A DNA stretch of 64,000 nt, taken from Algoriphagus antarcticus. GTDB taxonomy: Bacteria; Bacteroidota; Bacteroidia; Cytophagales; Cyclobacteriaceae. Position 1 is the stretch's first letter; the number at the start of each line of letters is the position of its first letter. The translations under genes were made by a program, and so were the position numbers. The notes under the pieces are model-generated. The model made no database searches and was not told the origin of the DNA. It saw only the letters and a list, made by a program, of their open reading frames with translations. Location: positions 1 through 64,000 of the forward strand of contig NZ_MSSW01000003.1 of assembly GCF_002150685.1 (NCBI RefSeq), given 5' to 3'. This document shows positions 9,809-18,256 of the stretch, one piece after another.

Positions 9809-11230
9809 ATGAAAAACTTTATTGACGATAATTGGCTGATAGGAAATAAAACAGGGGTATCCTTATTTCATGAGGTAGCTTCTTCCTTGCCAATTATAGA
9901 TTTTCATAACCATATCAATCCTCATAATTTGGCGGAAAATAGGTGCTTTGAAAACCTAGCCCAAATTTGGGTAAATGAAGATCCATACAAGCACCGGGCT
10001 ATGCGGATCTGTGGAATTGCCGAAGAGGAAATTACCGGAAATGCCAGTGACCTTCAAAAGTTCTATAATTGGGCAGAAACGCTTCCAAAAACAATGGGCA
10101 ATCCGCTTTTCCATTGGAGTGCATTGGAGCTGAAACGCGTATTTGGAATCGATGACTTATTGAATTCTTCAAATGCCCGGGAAATTTGGGATTCCTGCAA
10201 TGAAAAGCTTCAACAAAATGAGTTCAGCAGTAGGTCACTTGTCAGCAGCTTCGGAAGTGAAATACTGATTACCTCAGACGATATTTTGGACGATTTGGAG
10301 TCTCACCATTCACTGCATTTGTCCCAATTCGAAACCCAAGTGCTTCCATCCTTACGGGCGGATAGTTTGGTTACTTTTTCCAAAACCAACTCCAAAAACT
10401 GGATTGAGAAATTGGGAACGGATACGCGAGTGTCCATCAACAGCCTGCAGGATTTTCTGGAGGCAGTCAAAATCCGACTGGATTATTTCGGTGAAAGTGG
10501 TTGCCTGTTCGCAGATCATGGCTTGGATGCGGGCTTTTCGTATATGCCTACTTCTGAAGAAGAAGCGTCCAAAATCTTCAAACAACTGATTTCAGAAGAC
10601 TATCCAATAGAAATGGATCTGATCAGGTTGAAATCGTTTTTACTCCATTTTTTGGGAACCGAATATGGAAAACGAAATTGGATCATGCAGCTTCATATTG
10701 GTGCTCAGCGAAAAACCAGTTCCAGATTGCGAAAGTTGGCAGGAGCAGCAGGTGGATTTGCAAGTATTGGGAATGCTTGTGATATCAATTCGTTGACGCT
10801 GTTTTTGGATGGATTAGAGCAGGTAGGAGCGTTGCCAGAAACCATCTTGTACACCTTAAATCCAACTGACAATGCAGCATTTGCGAGTTTGACAGGTTCC
10901 TACACGGAAGATGGGATTATTGGGAAAATTCAATTTGGGCCTGCATGGTGGTACAACGATCATGAGGCAGGCATCCGAAATCATCTTAGCGATCTGTCTT
11001 CTTATGGCGTATTGAATTCATTTATTGGAATGACCACCGATTCCAGAAGCATTCTTTCGCTTTCCCGACATGAATATTTCAGAAGAATTCTTTGTGATCA
11101 AATTGGAGCTTGGGCAGAAGCTGGAAAAATTTCCAACGATACTGCCATGCTTACAGATTTGATCTCAAATATCTCATACCAAAACATCAAAACTAAGATT
11201 CAAAAAAGACAAGGAGTATGTCAGAAATAG
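9809..11230 (+). CDS. uxaC: Uronate isomerase (glucuronate isomerase)
   Basis: This converts D-glucuronate to D-fructuronate (or galacturonate to tagaturonate) in the cytoplasm. The protein is about 473 aa, the usual length. It carries the amidohydrolase-type metal motif DFHNHINP (His33 and His35), the conserved WVNEDPYKHRAMR region and a late PAWWYNDHEAGIRNHL segment. The ATG at 9809 is chosen over a TTG three codons upstream that overlaps the symporter stop. Its end overlaps the SDR gene by 13 bp, implying translational coupling. With the SDR and mannonate dehydratase it completes the glucuronate to 2-keto-3-deoxygluconate route. Downstream uxuA points to glucuronate rather than galacturonate as the main substrate. 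Confidence 0.95.
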   Translation: MKNFIDDNWLIGNKTGVSLFHEVASSLPIIDFHNHINPHNLAENRCFENLAQIWVNEDPYKHRAMRICGIAEEEITGNASDLQKFYNWAETLPKTMGNPLFHWSALELKRVFGIDDLLNSSNAREIWDSCNEKLQQNEFSSRSLVSSFGSEILITSDDILDDLESHHSLHLSQFETQVLPSLRADSLVTFSKTNSKNWIEKLGTDTRVSINSLQDFLEAVKIRLDYFGESGCLFADHGLDAGFSYMPTSEEEASKIFKQLISEDYPIEMDLIRLKSFLLHFLGTEYGKRNWIMQLHIGAQRKTSSRLRKLAGAAGGFASIGNACDINSLTLFLDGLEQVGALPETILYTLNPTDNAAFASLTGSYTEDGIIGKIQFGPAWWYNDHEAGIRNHLSDLSSYGVLNSFIGMTTDSRSILSLSRHEYFRRILCDQIGAWAEAGKISNDTAMLTDLISNISYQNIKTKIQKRQGVCQK

Positions 11231-12066
11231 ATAAAACAAAACGCGTCGCTGTGGTGACTGGAGCAGGCGGAACACTTTGCTCTGAAATGTCAAAATCATT
11301 GGCCTCTCAAGGAATTGCTGTAGCACTTTTGGGAAGAGACCTGCAGAAACTGGAGTTGGTTCTTCGGGAAATAGAAGCTGAGGGCGGAACTGCTATTGCT
11401 ATCAGCACAGACGTCACTTCCGCCGAGGAGGTAGAAAATGCCAGGTTACAGGTTTCAGAACAATTGGGATTATGCTCAATTCTAATCAATGGAGCTGGCG
11501 GGAATCAGGCTGAAGCGGTGACTAATTACTTGAAATACCATGAAGATGAACTGCAGGAAGCTCAGGAAGGAACGCGTGGTTTTTTTAACCTCAATCTTGA
11601 TTCATTTCAGTCTGTTCTCCACACTAATACCATGGGGACTGTGATTCCCTGCCAGATTTTCGGAAAGGATATGGCGAAAAATGGCGGAGGTGTGATTATC
11701 AATATCGCCTCGATGAATTCATTCAAACCGCTGTCACGCGTTGGAGCTTATGGGATGGCCAAGGCTGGAGTTGCGAATTTCACCCAATGGCTCGCGACCT
11801 ATGTGGCACCGGCGAATATTCGCGTCAATGCCATAGCGCCGGGGTTCTTTGTGAATGAGCGAAGCAAGAAAATCTTATTTAATGCCGATGGTTCAACAAG
11901 CCAAAGAGGGGAGAATATTCTTCGACAAACCCCTATTCACCGATTTGGACAGGCAAGTGAATTATTGGGCTGTATGAACTGGCTGATCAGCGAGGAGAAT
12001 GCAGGTTTTGTGACTGGTACGATCATTCCTATCGATGGTGGGTTTCAGGCAGATTCAGGGATTTAA
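11218..12066 (+). CDS. SDR oxidoreductase, probable D-fructuronate reductase/mannonate oxidoreductase
   Basis: This is a short-chain dehydrogenase likely to reduce D-fructuronate to D-mannonate, the step between UxaC and UxuA. The 282-aa protein has the nucleotide-binding TGAGGTLC motif (residues 14-21), the catalytic triad Ser165, Tyr178 and Lys182 (YGMAK), and the normal C-terminal 'TGTIIPIDGGF'. Classical UxuB belongs to a different, larger dehydrogenase family and is absent from the window, so this SDR probably fills its place, as known SDR-type fructuronate reductases do. The start overlaps uxaC by 13 bp. The SDR family is certain; the specific reaction rests on context. Confidence 0.85.
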   Translation: MSEIDKTKRVAVVTGAGGTLCSEMSKSLASQGIAVALLGRDLQKLELVLREIEAEGGTAIAISTDVTSAEEVENARLQVSEQLGLCSILINGAGGNQAEAVTNYLKYHEDELQEAQEGTRGFFNLNLDSFQSVLHTNTMGTVIPCQIFGKDMAKNGGGVIINIASMNSFKPLSRVGAYGMAKAGVANFTQWLATYVAPANIRVNAIAPGFFVNERSKKILFNADGSTSQRGENILRQTPIHRFGQASELLGCMNWLISEENAGFVTGTIIPIDGGFQADSGI

Positions 12067-12077
12067 ATAAAGCGACA

Positions 12078-13556
12078 ATGATAAACTTCAAAGTAATATT
12101 AGCCAGCTGCCTCATTTTCCTTTTTGGAATCAATGCAATAGCGCAGACTACTGATTCTTACGGTTTGACAAAAATCGGTGAAATTAATCCCAGAAATGCA
12201 AATGAAATCGAGGGCTCCAATTGGCTTTTGGGCTGCGAAACATTGGATCGGGATTTCACCGATTACGATGCTTATAAAGAATACTTGAATCCATTAGGCA
12301 TCAAAAGATTGAGGCTTCAGGGCGGCTGGGCAAAAACTGAAAAAGTCAAAGGGCAATACGATTGGGCTTGGCTGGATCATATTGTAAATGATGCGACTTC
12401 TCGAGGCTTGGAGCCGTGGATTCAGTTTTCCTACGGGAATGAAATCTATGAAGGCGGTGGCGGAATCAATCTAGCGGCGGGTGTTCCACATTCAGAAGTA
12501 GCATTGGCTGCCTGGGATCGCTGGGTGGCTGCAATGGTGAATAGATATAAAGACAAAGTCATCAACTGGGAAATTTGGAACGAGCCAAATTTTGGAGACA
12601 ATCTCGAAAATACGGCCGAGAAAGCCGCTGCTTTGAATATTCGCACCATCGAGATCGTAAAGCGAATTCAACCTGAAGCGAAGGTTTCAGGATTGGCTTT
12701 CGGACATATTGATTTGGAGTACGCAGCAGAATTTTTCAAAGTAATGCATGACTCCGGTAAATTGGAATTGTTGGATAATATCACTTACCACGACTACGTC
12801 TATAATCCCGATTCCCATTATCCTAAGGTGATGGAAATGAAAAAGATTTTGGAGCAATATTCCACTAAAATAACCCTAAGACAGGGAGAAAATGGTGCTC
12901 CTTCTATTGGCGGGCCAGGCCGAGGAGCCATCGGAGATCATGATTGGTCAGAGCTTTCTCAGGCTAAGTGGGATACCCGACGTATGCTGGGCGATTTGGG
13001 TCATGATATTGAAAGCAGTGTTTTTTCCATTATTGACATGGCCTACAACAGTGGCCCGATCAAAAGACTGAATGTAAAAGGACTGCTCATGTCTGATTCC
13101 ACTAAGCAAGTCATCCGTCCAAAAATGGCCTACTATGCGGTGCAGAATATCGCAGCAGTTTTTGATAATTCCCTGGAGCGCATCACTGATGTGAAGGATT
13201 CACATAATTCGAAATACATCCCAGAAGACCCAAATGAGGTAGTTTTCAATAAAAGTACAGACAGGAGTTTCGCAGTTTATGGCTACAAACACCAAGAAAC
13301 CGGTCAGCAGGTATTTACTATTTGGGAAAGTGAGAGTATGCCTAATAATTCCACTGAGAAGCGTCTGTTCAATTTCACTTTTGCCAATGCAAAATTTGAG
13401 GAACCCGTTTATGTGGATATGATTACGGGAGAAGTGTTTGACATTCCAACTGACCAATGGAGTAAAAATGGCGCACAGTATACCTTCCGCAACATTCCGA
13501 TTTATGATGGCCCAATTCTACTGGCAGACAAAAGTCTAATACCGATCAAAAAGTAA
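12078..13556 (+). CDS. Secreted clan GH-A glycoside hydrolase (GH39-like), copy 2
   Basis: This is a paralogue of the enzyme encoded at 6600-8039 and probably acts on a related linkage of the same glycan. The 492-aa protein has a signal peptide (MINFKVILASCLIFLFGINAIAQ), the acid/base motif WEIWNEP (Glu169) and a nucleophile candidate in LRQGENG (Glu271). It shares CETLDRD, QGGWAK.EKVKGQYDW and YEGGGG with its sister. It starts 11 bp after the SDR stop, so a secreted hydrolase is embedded in an operon of cytoplasmic uronate enzymes. It lacks a carbohydrate-binding module but has a C-terminal beta-rich extension of about 100 residues. The exact GH family cannot be named by eye. Confidence 0.8.
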   Translation: MINFKVILASCLIFLFGINAIAQTTDSYGLTKIGEINPRNANEIEGSNWLLGCETLDRDFTDYDAYKEYLNPLGIKRLRLQGGWAKTEKVKGQYDWAWLDHIVNDATSRGLEPWIQFSYGNEIYEGGGGINLAAGVPHSEVALAAWDRWVAAMVNRYKDKVINWEIWNEPNFGDNLENTAEKAAALNIRTIEIVKRIQPEAKVSGLAFGHIDLEYAAEFFKVMHDSGKLELLDNITYHDYVYNPDSHYPKVMEMKKILEQYSTKITLRQGENGAPSIGGPGRGAIGDHDWSELSQAKWDTRRMLGDLGHDIESSVFSIIDMAYNSGPIKRLNVKGLLMSDSTKQVIRPKMAYYAVQNIAAVFDNSLERITDVKDSHNSKYIPEDPNEVVFNKSTDRSFAVYGYKHQETGQQVFTIWESESMPNNSTEKRLFNFTFANAKFEEPVYVDMITGEVFDIPTDQWSKNGAQYTFRNIPIYDGPILLADKSLIPIKK

Positions 13557-13584
13557 TTATTCACAGAATCTAAATAGAACTAAC

Positions 13585-14328
13585 ATGAGTGTAGAAAACT
13601 ATAAAAAAGAAGTCGGGATGATGAATCTCGAGCGATTGATAGAAGCCAGAGAGGTTGTTCCCAAAGTCACTTTCCCTGTATCGGATGAAGAGCTTTTGAG
13701 CCGATTTGAGAAGATTTATACAGGAGCGATTAATGATGTATTGCGGGAGTTTACTTATTTGAATCAAGCTTTGCCGATTCGGATTAAAGCGCTCCGTGAG
13801 TATCAAACGGTTGCCGGTTTTGCCTTTACTGTCAAAAGCTCCAGCAGTACCCGAGTAAGTGGGGAAATGGAGTTTAGAACAAAAATGCTGGATGAAATGC
13901 ACCCAAACGCTTTTGTCATCTATGATACCAGTGGAGATGAAGAATCCACTTCCTGGGGTGGTGTGATGACTGCTACTGCCAAAGGGAAAGGTGTAAAAGC
14001 CGCATGCGTGGATGGAGGAATTCGGGATACACATCAGATACTGGAAGCGGATTTTCCTGTTTTCTATAAGTATAAATCGTCCAATGGAAGTCTGGGAAGG
14101 TGTTTGATTACAGACTATCAGGTTCCTATTCAGATTGACAAATGCTTTATTAGACCCGGTGATGTGATCATGGGAGATGTAGATGGGGTTTTGGCAGTGC
14201 CAAGAGAAGTGGCCTATGAAGTGCTTTTGAGAGCTGAGGAAATCAAGGAGAATGAGAAAAAGATTTTCGGATGGGTGAAAGAAGGGCAGAGCGCCAAGGC
14301 AATTTCTGACAAGGGAGGGTATTTTTAA
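13585..14328 (+). CDS. RraA/HMG-aldolase family protein
   Basis: This is a member of the RraA fold family, which includes 4-hydroxy-4-methyl-2-oxoglutarate/4-carboxy-4-hydroxy-2-oxoadipate aldolases, oxaloacetate decarboxylases and the RNase E inhibitor RraA. The 247-aa protein carries the signature DGGIRD (residues 143-148), whose Arg and Asp bind the pyruvate enolate and metal in the aldolases, and a later GDVIMGDVDGVLAVP segment. It lies 28 bp after the glycosidase gene in the uronate operon. Since no KDG kinase or KDPG aldolase is present, it may cleave a 2-keto-3-deoxy sugar acid; that role is inference. An RNase E regulatory role is unlikely given the operon. Confidence 0.85.
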   Translation: MSVENYKKEVGMMNLERLIEAREVVPKVTFPVSDEELLSRFEKIYTGAINDVLREFTYLNQALPIRIKALREYQTVAGFAFTVKSSSSTRVSGEMEFRTKMLDEMHPNAFVIYDTSGDEESTSWGGVMTATAKGKGVKAACVDGGIRDTHQILEADFPVFYKYKSSNGSLGRCLITDYQVPIQIDKCFIRPGDVIMGDVDGVLAVPREVAYEVLLRAEEIKENEKKIFGWVKEGQSAKAISDKGGYF

Positions 14329-14882
14329 ATGTAAAATGTGATTGTACGGAATTATGCCAGTAGCCTTATTTTCTTTGCTTATTGTGACCGAAGACAGAAG
14401 ACGGAAGACCGAAACACCTAATTATCAACTATGTCCATTTATATTCTTGGCTCTTCTGCCTACTGGCAAAGTGGCCGATAATCATAAAGTTTAATATGAT
14501 TGTACGGAATGATGCCAGTAGCCTTATTTTCTCTGATTAAAAGGACCGAAGACCCCTGACCGAAAGACAGGCGGGGATGACTGATGACCGATGTGGCGTT
14601 CATTGAGAGTTTTTAGCAAATTCTGTTTTCGTATGTCCCTTACTTGCAGAATAGCGGATACACATAAAGTTTAATATGATTGTACGGAATTATGCCAGTA
14701 GCCTTATTTTCTCTGATTAAAAGGACCGAAGACCGATGACCAATGTGGCGTTTATTGAGAGTTTTTAGCAAATTCTATTTTTCGCATTTCCCTTACTGGC
14801 AGAAAAGCGGATACACATAAAGTTTAATGTGAAAAGTGAGATTGAGGATAGTCGTTTGTTATTTTGATAAAATTATGGAGTT
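14329..14882. other. Intergenic region between RraA gene and uxuA
   Basis: No gene is seen in this 554-bp gap. It is almost entirely filled by three successive copies of a long repeat (14340-14829), leaving about 50 bp before the uxuA ATG. Confidence 0.7.
14340..14829 (+). repeat. Three tandem copies of a 150-180-bp intergenic repeat
   Basis: Copies begin at 14340, 14498 and 14678, each with 'gattgtacgga.ttatgccagt' or a close variant. Each continues through 'agccttattttct' and a 'gaccgaagac' word array to 'ataaagtttaat'. Copies 2 and 3 are close relatives, sharing the 'ttgagagtttttagcaaatt' block; copy 1 differs in the middle. No open frame is conserved across copies. An inverted, shorter relative lies at 43689-43760. 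Confidence 0.85.
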
Positions 14883-15863
14883 ATGAAATTTTCAATGCTG
14901 TTGCCGGCGAAATACGATGAGCGAAAGTGGTCTTTGGCAAAGCAAATCGGGGTCAATCACGCCATCACCAAGGCCGCTTCCGATCTTTCGGGACTGGCGG
15001 ATCCATCCCATTTCGAATCTCTAAGGAAGATCTCCGATCAGTTTAATCAAAAGGGATTCGCCTTGGAAGGTTTGGAAGGGGATCAATTTGATATGCAACC
15101 AATCAAACTTGGCTTACCAGACAGGGATCAAACGATCGAAAAATATATTCAGATGCTCCGTAATATGGGGCAACTGGAGATTCCGCTACTTTGCTACAAT
15201 TTCATGGCGACGATTGGTTGGTTTAGAACCCGAGTAGATATACCAGAAAGAGGCGGAGCGCAGGTAAGCGGTTTTTATCATGAAGATGTACAAAATCAAT
15301 TGGTCTCCGATGAGCTTCGAGTCACTGAAGAACAGCTTTGGGATAATCTGTTTTACTTTCTTGAAGCCGTCTTGCCAGAAGCAAAAGCTTCGGGAGTGAG
15401 CATGGCCTTGCATCCTGATGATCCACCGATAAGTCCGCTAAAAGGAGTTGGTCGAATTTTGACGAGTGCTGCCGCATTTGAAAAAGTTTGGGACCGCTTT
15501 CCCATAGAAAGTAACAAAATCACCTTTTGCCAAGCGTCATTTCTGACGATGGGTGAAAACATCCAGCAACTTGCAGCGCTGTGGCTTGAGCAAAAACGGA
15601 TTTCTTTTCTCCACATTCGGGATGTGGAAGGAGATAAGTACAACTTCCGAGAGACCTTTCATGACAATGGCCCCACGGACATGGTGGAAATGTTTAGAAC
15701 CTATAAGAAATATGGGTTTGACGGGCCAATACGTCCAGATCATGCACCCGCGATGTATGGTGAAACTCAGGGTACTTTTGGGGGAAGTACTTCAGTTGGC
15801 TATGAGATCACCGGTAAAATCTTTGCCATAGGCTATTTGAAGGGGATTTATGAATCGGTATAG
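14883..15863 (+). CDS. uxuA: Mannonate dehydratase
   Basis: This dehydrates D-mannonate to 2-keto-3-deoxy-D-gluconate in the cytoplasm. The 326-aa TIM-barrel protein is shorter than E. coli UxuA (about 394 aa) but looks complete at both ends. The expected metal ligands are visible: His177 (HPDDPP), Cys216 (TFCQAS), His244 (LHIRD) and Asp286 (PDHAP). The normal ending GYEITGKIFAIGYLKGIY is present. It is separated from the rest of the uronate operon by the repeat block, so it may have its own promoter. The 3' part of this gene, from codon 208 onward, is duplicated at 20665-21024. Function is firm. Confidence 0.93.
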   Translation: MKFSMLLPAKYDERKWSLAKQIGVNHAITKAASDLSGLADPSHFESLRKISDQFNQKGFALEGLEGDQFDMQPIKLGLPDRDQTIEKYIQMLRNMGQLEIPLLCYNFMATIGWFRTRVDIPERGGAQVSGFYHEDVQNQLVSDELRVTEEQLWDNLFYFLEAVLPEAKASGVSMALHPDDPPISPLKGVGRILTSAAAFEKVWDRFPIESNKITFCQASFLTMGENIQQLAALWLEQKRISFLHIRDVEGDKYNFRETFHDNGPTDMVEMFRTYKKYGFDGPIRPDHAPAMYGETQGTFGGSTSVGYEITGKIFAIGYLKGIYESV

Positions 15864-16120
15864 TTATGTTTAACTAGAGATCTGTGTTCAGAGTGAAACT
15901 AGTTTGACATCTAATGATCACAGTATTTTTCCTTTTTACTCAAAAAAATATCCAATAATGGGCTTCTTTCAGGTTTTCAGATCAACGCTAGTTTTAACAG
16001 TGATTATTCTTTTTGGTGCTTGTAATCCAGCTCTTGAAGAAACCAATTCACTCCGTGATGGAAACCTTGTTTATGAGGAATATAATCCTGAGTCGTCAGA
16101 TTTAGTGATTTCTCGATCAG
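15504..16120 (+). repeat. 617-bp long direct repeat, left copy
   Basis: This spans uxuA from codon 208 to its stop, the spacer, and the first 54 codons of the ADP-ribosylglycohydrolase gene. It aligns without net gaps to 20665-21281 (offset 5161). The first 146 bp are identical, and I counted about 38 differences overall, roughly 94% identity. Confidence 0.95.
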
Positions 16121-16131
16121 GGTTCTTATAA
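15958..16131 (+). pseudogene. 5' fragment of ADP-ribosylglycohydrolase lipoprotein gene
   Basis: A 57-codon frame matches the beginning of the intact gene at 21119: a lipoprotein signal with ILFGAC, then ETNSLRDGNLVYEEY and ESSDLVISRS. It then runs out of homology and stops three codons later at the left end of the 4.5-kb insert. It keeps a full lipobox, so a tiny lipoprotein could still be made, but it has no catalytic residues. It is interpreted as the truncated arm of a duplication-integration event. Confidence 0.85.
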
Positions 16132-16193
16132 AGTGCTTTCTTGGTCCATATTTTCCCTAACCTTGTATAGGTGATCACAGAAAGAATATTTTT

Positions 16194-17018
16194 ATGAACC
16201 CAAATACTTTAAATTTCAAAGTAATCCCACTTCGCTTCTTTACAGTCACGTTTTTGTGGTCTTGGCTACTTTGGCTACCCTTTGTATTGGAAGGCTTGGG
16301 AGTACTTAAAATAAATGACAACCTGATTAGCTATCTAAGCATGTCGGCCATCATTTTAGGCGCATTTGGTCCTGCCATGGGTGCGCTCTTTTCCATTAGG
16401 ACCCTGCAAGGAAAGTCAGCCGTCAAACCCTTTCTCAAGTCCTTTCTTTCGGTGGATTTTAGCTGGAAAATTTGGGTTACTATTATTACTGTTCTAGGCC
16501 TCGTCAATTTTTTGGCGTGGTACCTTCCCGGATTTTTTGGATATGAAAGATTGCCCATGTTGTTACCAACTATTTATATTTTTCCCATCTATTTGCTCTT
16601 GATGATATTTTTGGGTGGAGGTCAAGAAGAAGTGGGTTGGAGAGGATATATCATGCCCTATTTAGAATCCAAGTTTGGGTTATGGTACGGAAATATCCTT
16701 TTAGGCATTATTTGGGCATTTTGGCATGTCCCGCTATGGTTCATTTCCGATTCTTTTCAAATTTATATGCCTTTTGCGGCTTTTCTAATCGGTTGCATAG
16801 GATTGTCATTTTTTTTGTCCTGGCTGATAAAAGCCTCAAAGCACAAGCCTATGTCCGCTTTGGTGGCACATGGCACCTCCAACGCCTTTATGCCGGTATT
16901 TCCCAGCGTGGTCATGGCAAACGATGTTTTCCAATTGAATTTTTGGATACTGGAACTGCTCATATTAGGCATAGGCATAATCGCCTTATTATCGATAAAA
17001 ACAACCAACGATTTATGA
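16194..17018 (+). CDS. CPBP family intramembrane glutamic endopeptidase
   Basis: This is an integral membrane protease of the CAAX-processing/bacteriocin-processing (ABI) family. The 274-aa, very hydrophobic protein has about eight membrane segments. All three family motifs are present: EEVGWR (Glu145, Glu146, Arg150), FWHVPLW (His178) and HGTSN (His226, Asn230). Bacterial CPBP proteins mature or protect against secreted peptides, or cleave membrane anchors of regulators; the substrate here is unknown. It is the first gene of the inserted cargo, 228 bp ahead of a LytTR regulator start, so it could be regulated by it. The family assignment is firm. Confidence 0.9.
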   Translation: MNPNTLNFKVIPLRFFTVTFLWSWLLWLPFVLEGLGVLKINDNLISYLSMSAIILGAFGPAMGALFSIRTLQGKSAVKPFLKSFLSVDFSWKIWVTIITVLGLVNFLAWYLPGFFGYERLPMLLPTIYIFPIYLLLMIFLGGGQEEVGWRGYIMPYLESKFGLWYGNILLGIIWAFWHVPLWFISDSFQIYMPFAAFLIGCIGLSFFLSWLIKASKHKPMSALVAHGTSNAFMPVFPSVVMANDVFQLNFWILELLILGIGIIALLSIKTTNDL

Positions 17019-17245
17019 TCATTTATCTTAAATTTGGTTTTTTGTGATATGTTGCAGATTCCTCTAGTGCCATCCCTCTTTTTCAGCTCAATTGAAGGTT
17101 TAGTCTATCTCAAAAAAGAATTTGTGAAAAAAAGGTGTTTTGGACTATTAAACTAGAAGCCATTATTTAAAAGCTTCCTTTTTGGTTTGCTTTCTGTTTG
17201 GTTATTATTTTAACGAGTAAAGGATTTTATACCTCTCTCCTGGCT

Positions 17246-18109
17246 ATGCTTTCAAGCAGATTGAAAAAAGAAATACCCCAAAATTATTTACTCCAAAAGC
17301 CCTGGGCTGCTTTTGTGATCATCACTGTTTTCGGGTTTTTGTTTACCTTAATTTACACTCCATTTGACACCGCCCAAGTAGAAAGCCAGCTTTTTATGGG
17401 AAAACTGATAATTTATGGACTGATGGTTGGTTCAGCCGCATTTATAGCTACAACCTGGCTAGTTAATCCTTTCATCTGCAAAAAGGCTAGTTTTTGGACC
17501 ATAGGAAAAGAATTGTTATCCTTTGCTGTCATCCTATTTGCGATGGGTTTGACCGTTTATTTTGTCGCCTTCCTGTTGGAACCTACTGCAGGTCGGTGGA
17601 ATTTTCATACTTTTTTGGACTCCTTCAAATATGCAGTTTTCATCTGTTTTCTACCCTATATTTTTTTCAGCCTCGTTCATGCCCCTTTTTGGTTCAGTAC
17701 TTTGCCCATTCAGGAAGAGTTCTTCAATCGGCTGCCAGCAGAAAAGCCCAAGGATGTGCCTCTCTTAAACATCAGTTCCAAACTCAAAAAGGAGTCTCTG
17801 GAGTTTTATTTGTCCGAACTCCTGTGCATAAGCTCGGAAGGGAATTATGTGGTATTTTATCTGTCTCAAGAGGGCAAGCTTCACAAAAAAATCATCCGCA
17901 ACAGCATGAATGAAATTGAAGAACAGCTTAAAATGCATGCCTGTCTTCTGAGGGTACACCGTGCTTTTTTGGTCAATCTCAAGAAAATTAGCCAGAAGAG
18001 GGGCAATGCTTTAGGATACCGCTTGCGTCTGAATGGATTGGATTTGGAAGTTCCGGTTTCCCGAAATAAGGTCAGGGAATTCGAGGAAAAATTTGCTGCA
18101 TTCCGATAA
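17246..18109 (+). CDS. LytTR-domain DNA-binding protein with membrane sensor region
   Basis: This is a one-component regulator with about four membrane helices in the N-terminal 150 residues and a C-terminal LytTR DNA-binding domain (about residues 185-287). The domain shows the family pattern ELLCISSEGNYVVFYL, then MHACLLRVHRAFLVNLKKI and a PVSRNKVREF ending. ATG 17246 gives 287 aa and is preferred to the TTG at 17198, since the hydrophobic region begins later. In Bacteroidota such proteins often sit next to outer-membrane receptors and control them. Here the neighbours are a CPBP protease gene and a TonB-dependent receptor gene. The signal is unknown. Confidence 0.88.
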   Translation: MLSSRLKKEIPQNYLLQKPWAAFVIITVFGFLFTLIYTPFDTAQVESQLFMGKLIIYGLMVGSAAFIATTWLVNPFICKKASFWTIGKELLSFAVILFAMGLTVYFVAFLLEPTAGRWNFHTFLDSFKYAVFICFLPYIFFSLVHAPFWFSTLPIQEEFFNRLPAEKPKDVPLLNISSKLKKESLEFYLSELLCISSEGNYVVFYLSQEGKLHKKIIRNSMNEIEEQLKMHACLLRVHRAFLVNLKKISQKRGNALGYRLRLNGLDLEVPVSRNKVREFEEKFAAFR

Positions 18110-18256
18110 ACCATTCATCCCAAATGCTTGCTTTTGGTAACAAGTTGGGAAGGTTTCTTGTCCCTCAACCCAACTATTTGGCATCTGTACCACTTCTTGG
18201 GTGCTTTCAAAGACCATTAGTTCCTTTGTTCTGTACAACCAACGGATCAAAAGGCC

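Noticed and set aside
14340..14829. Possible CRISPR array
   Set aside because: Units are 150-180 bp and similar throughout, without short repeats alternating with unique spacers, and no cas genes are present.
16637..17047. 136-aa frame overlapping the CPBP gene
   Set aside because: Shadow frame; the CPBP frame carries all family motifs.
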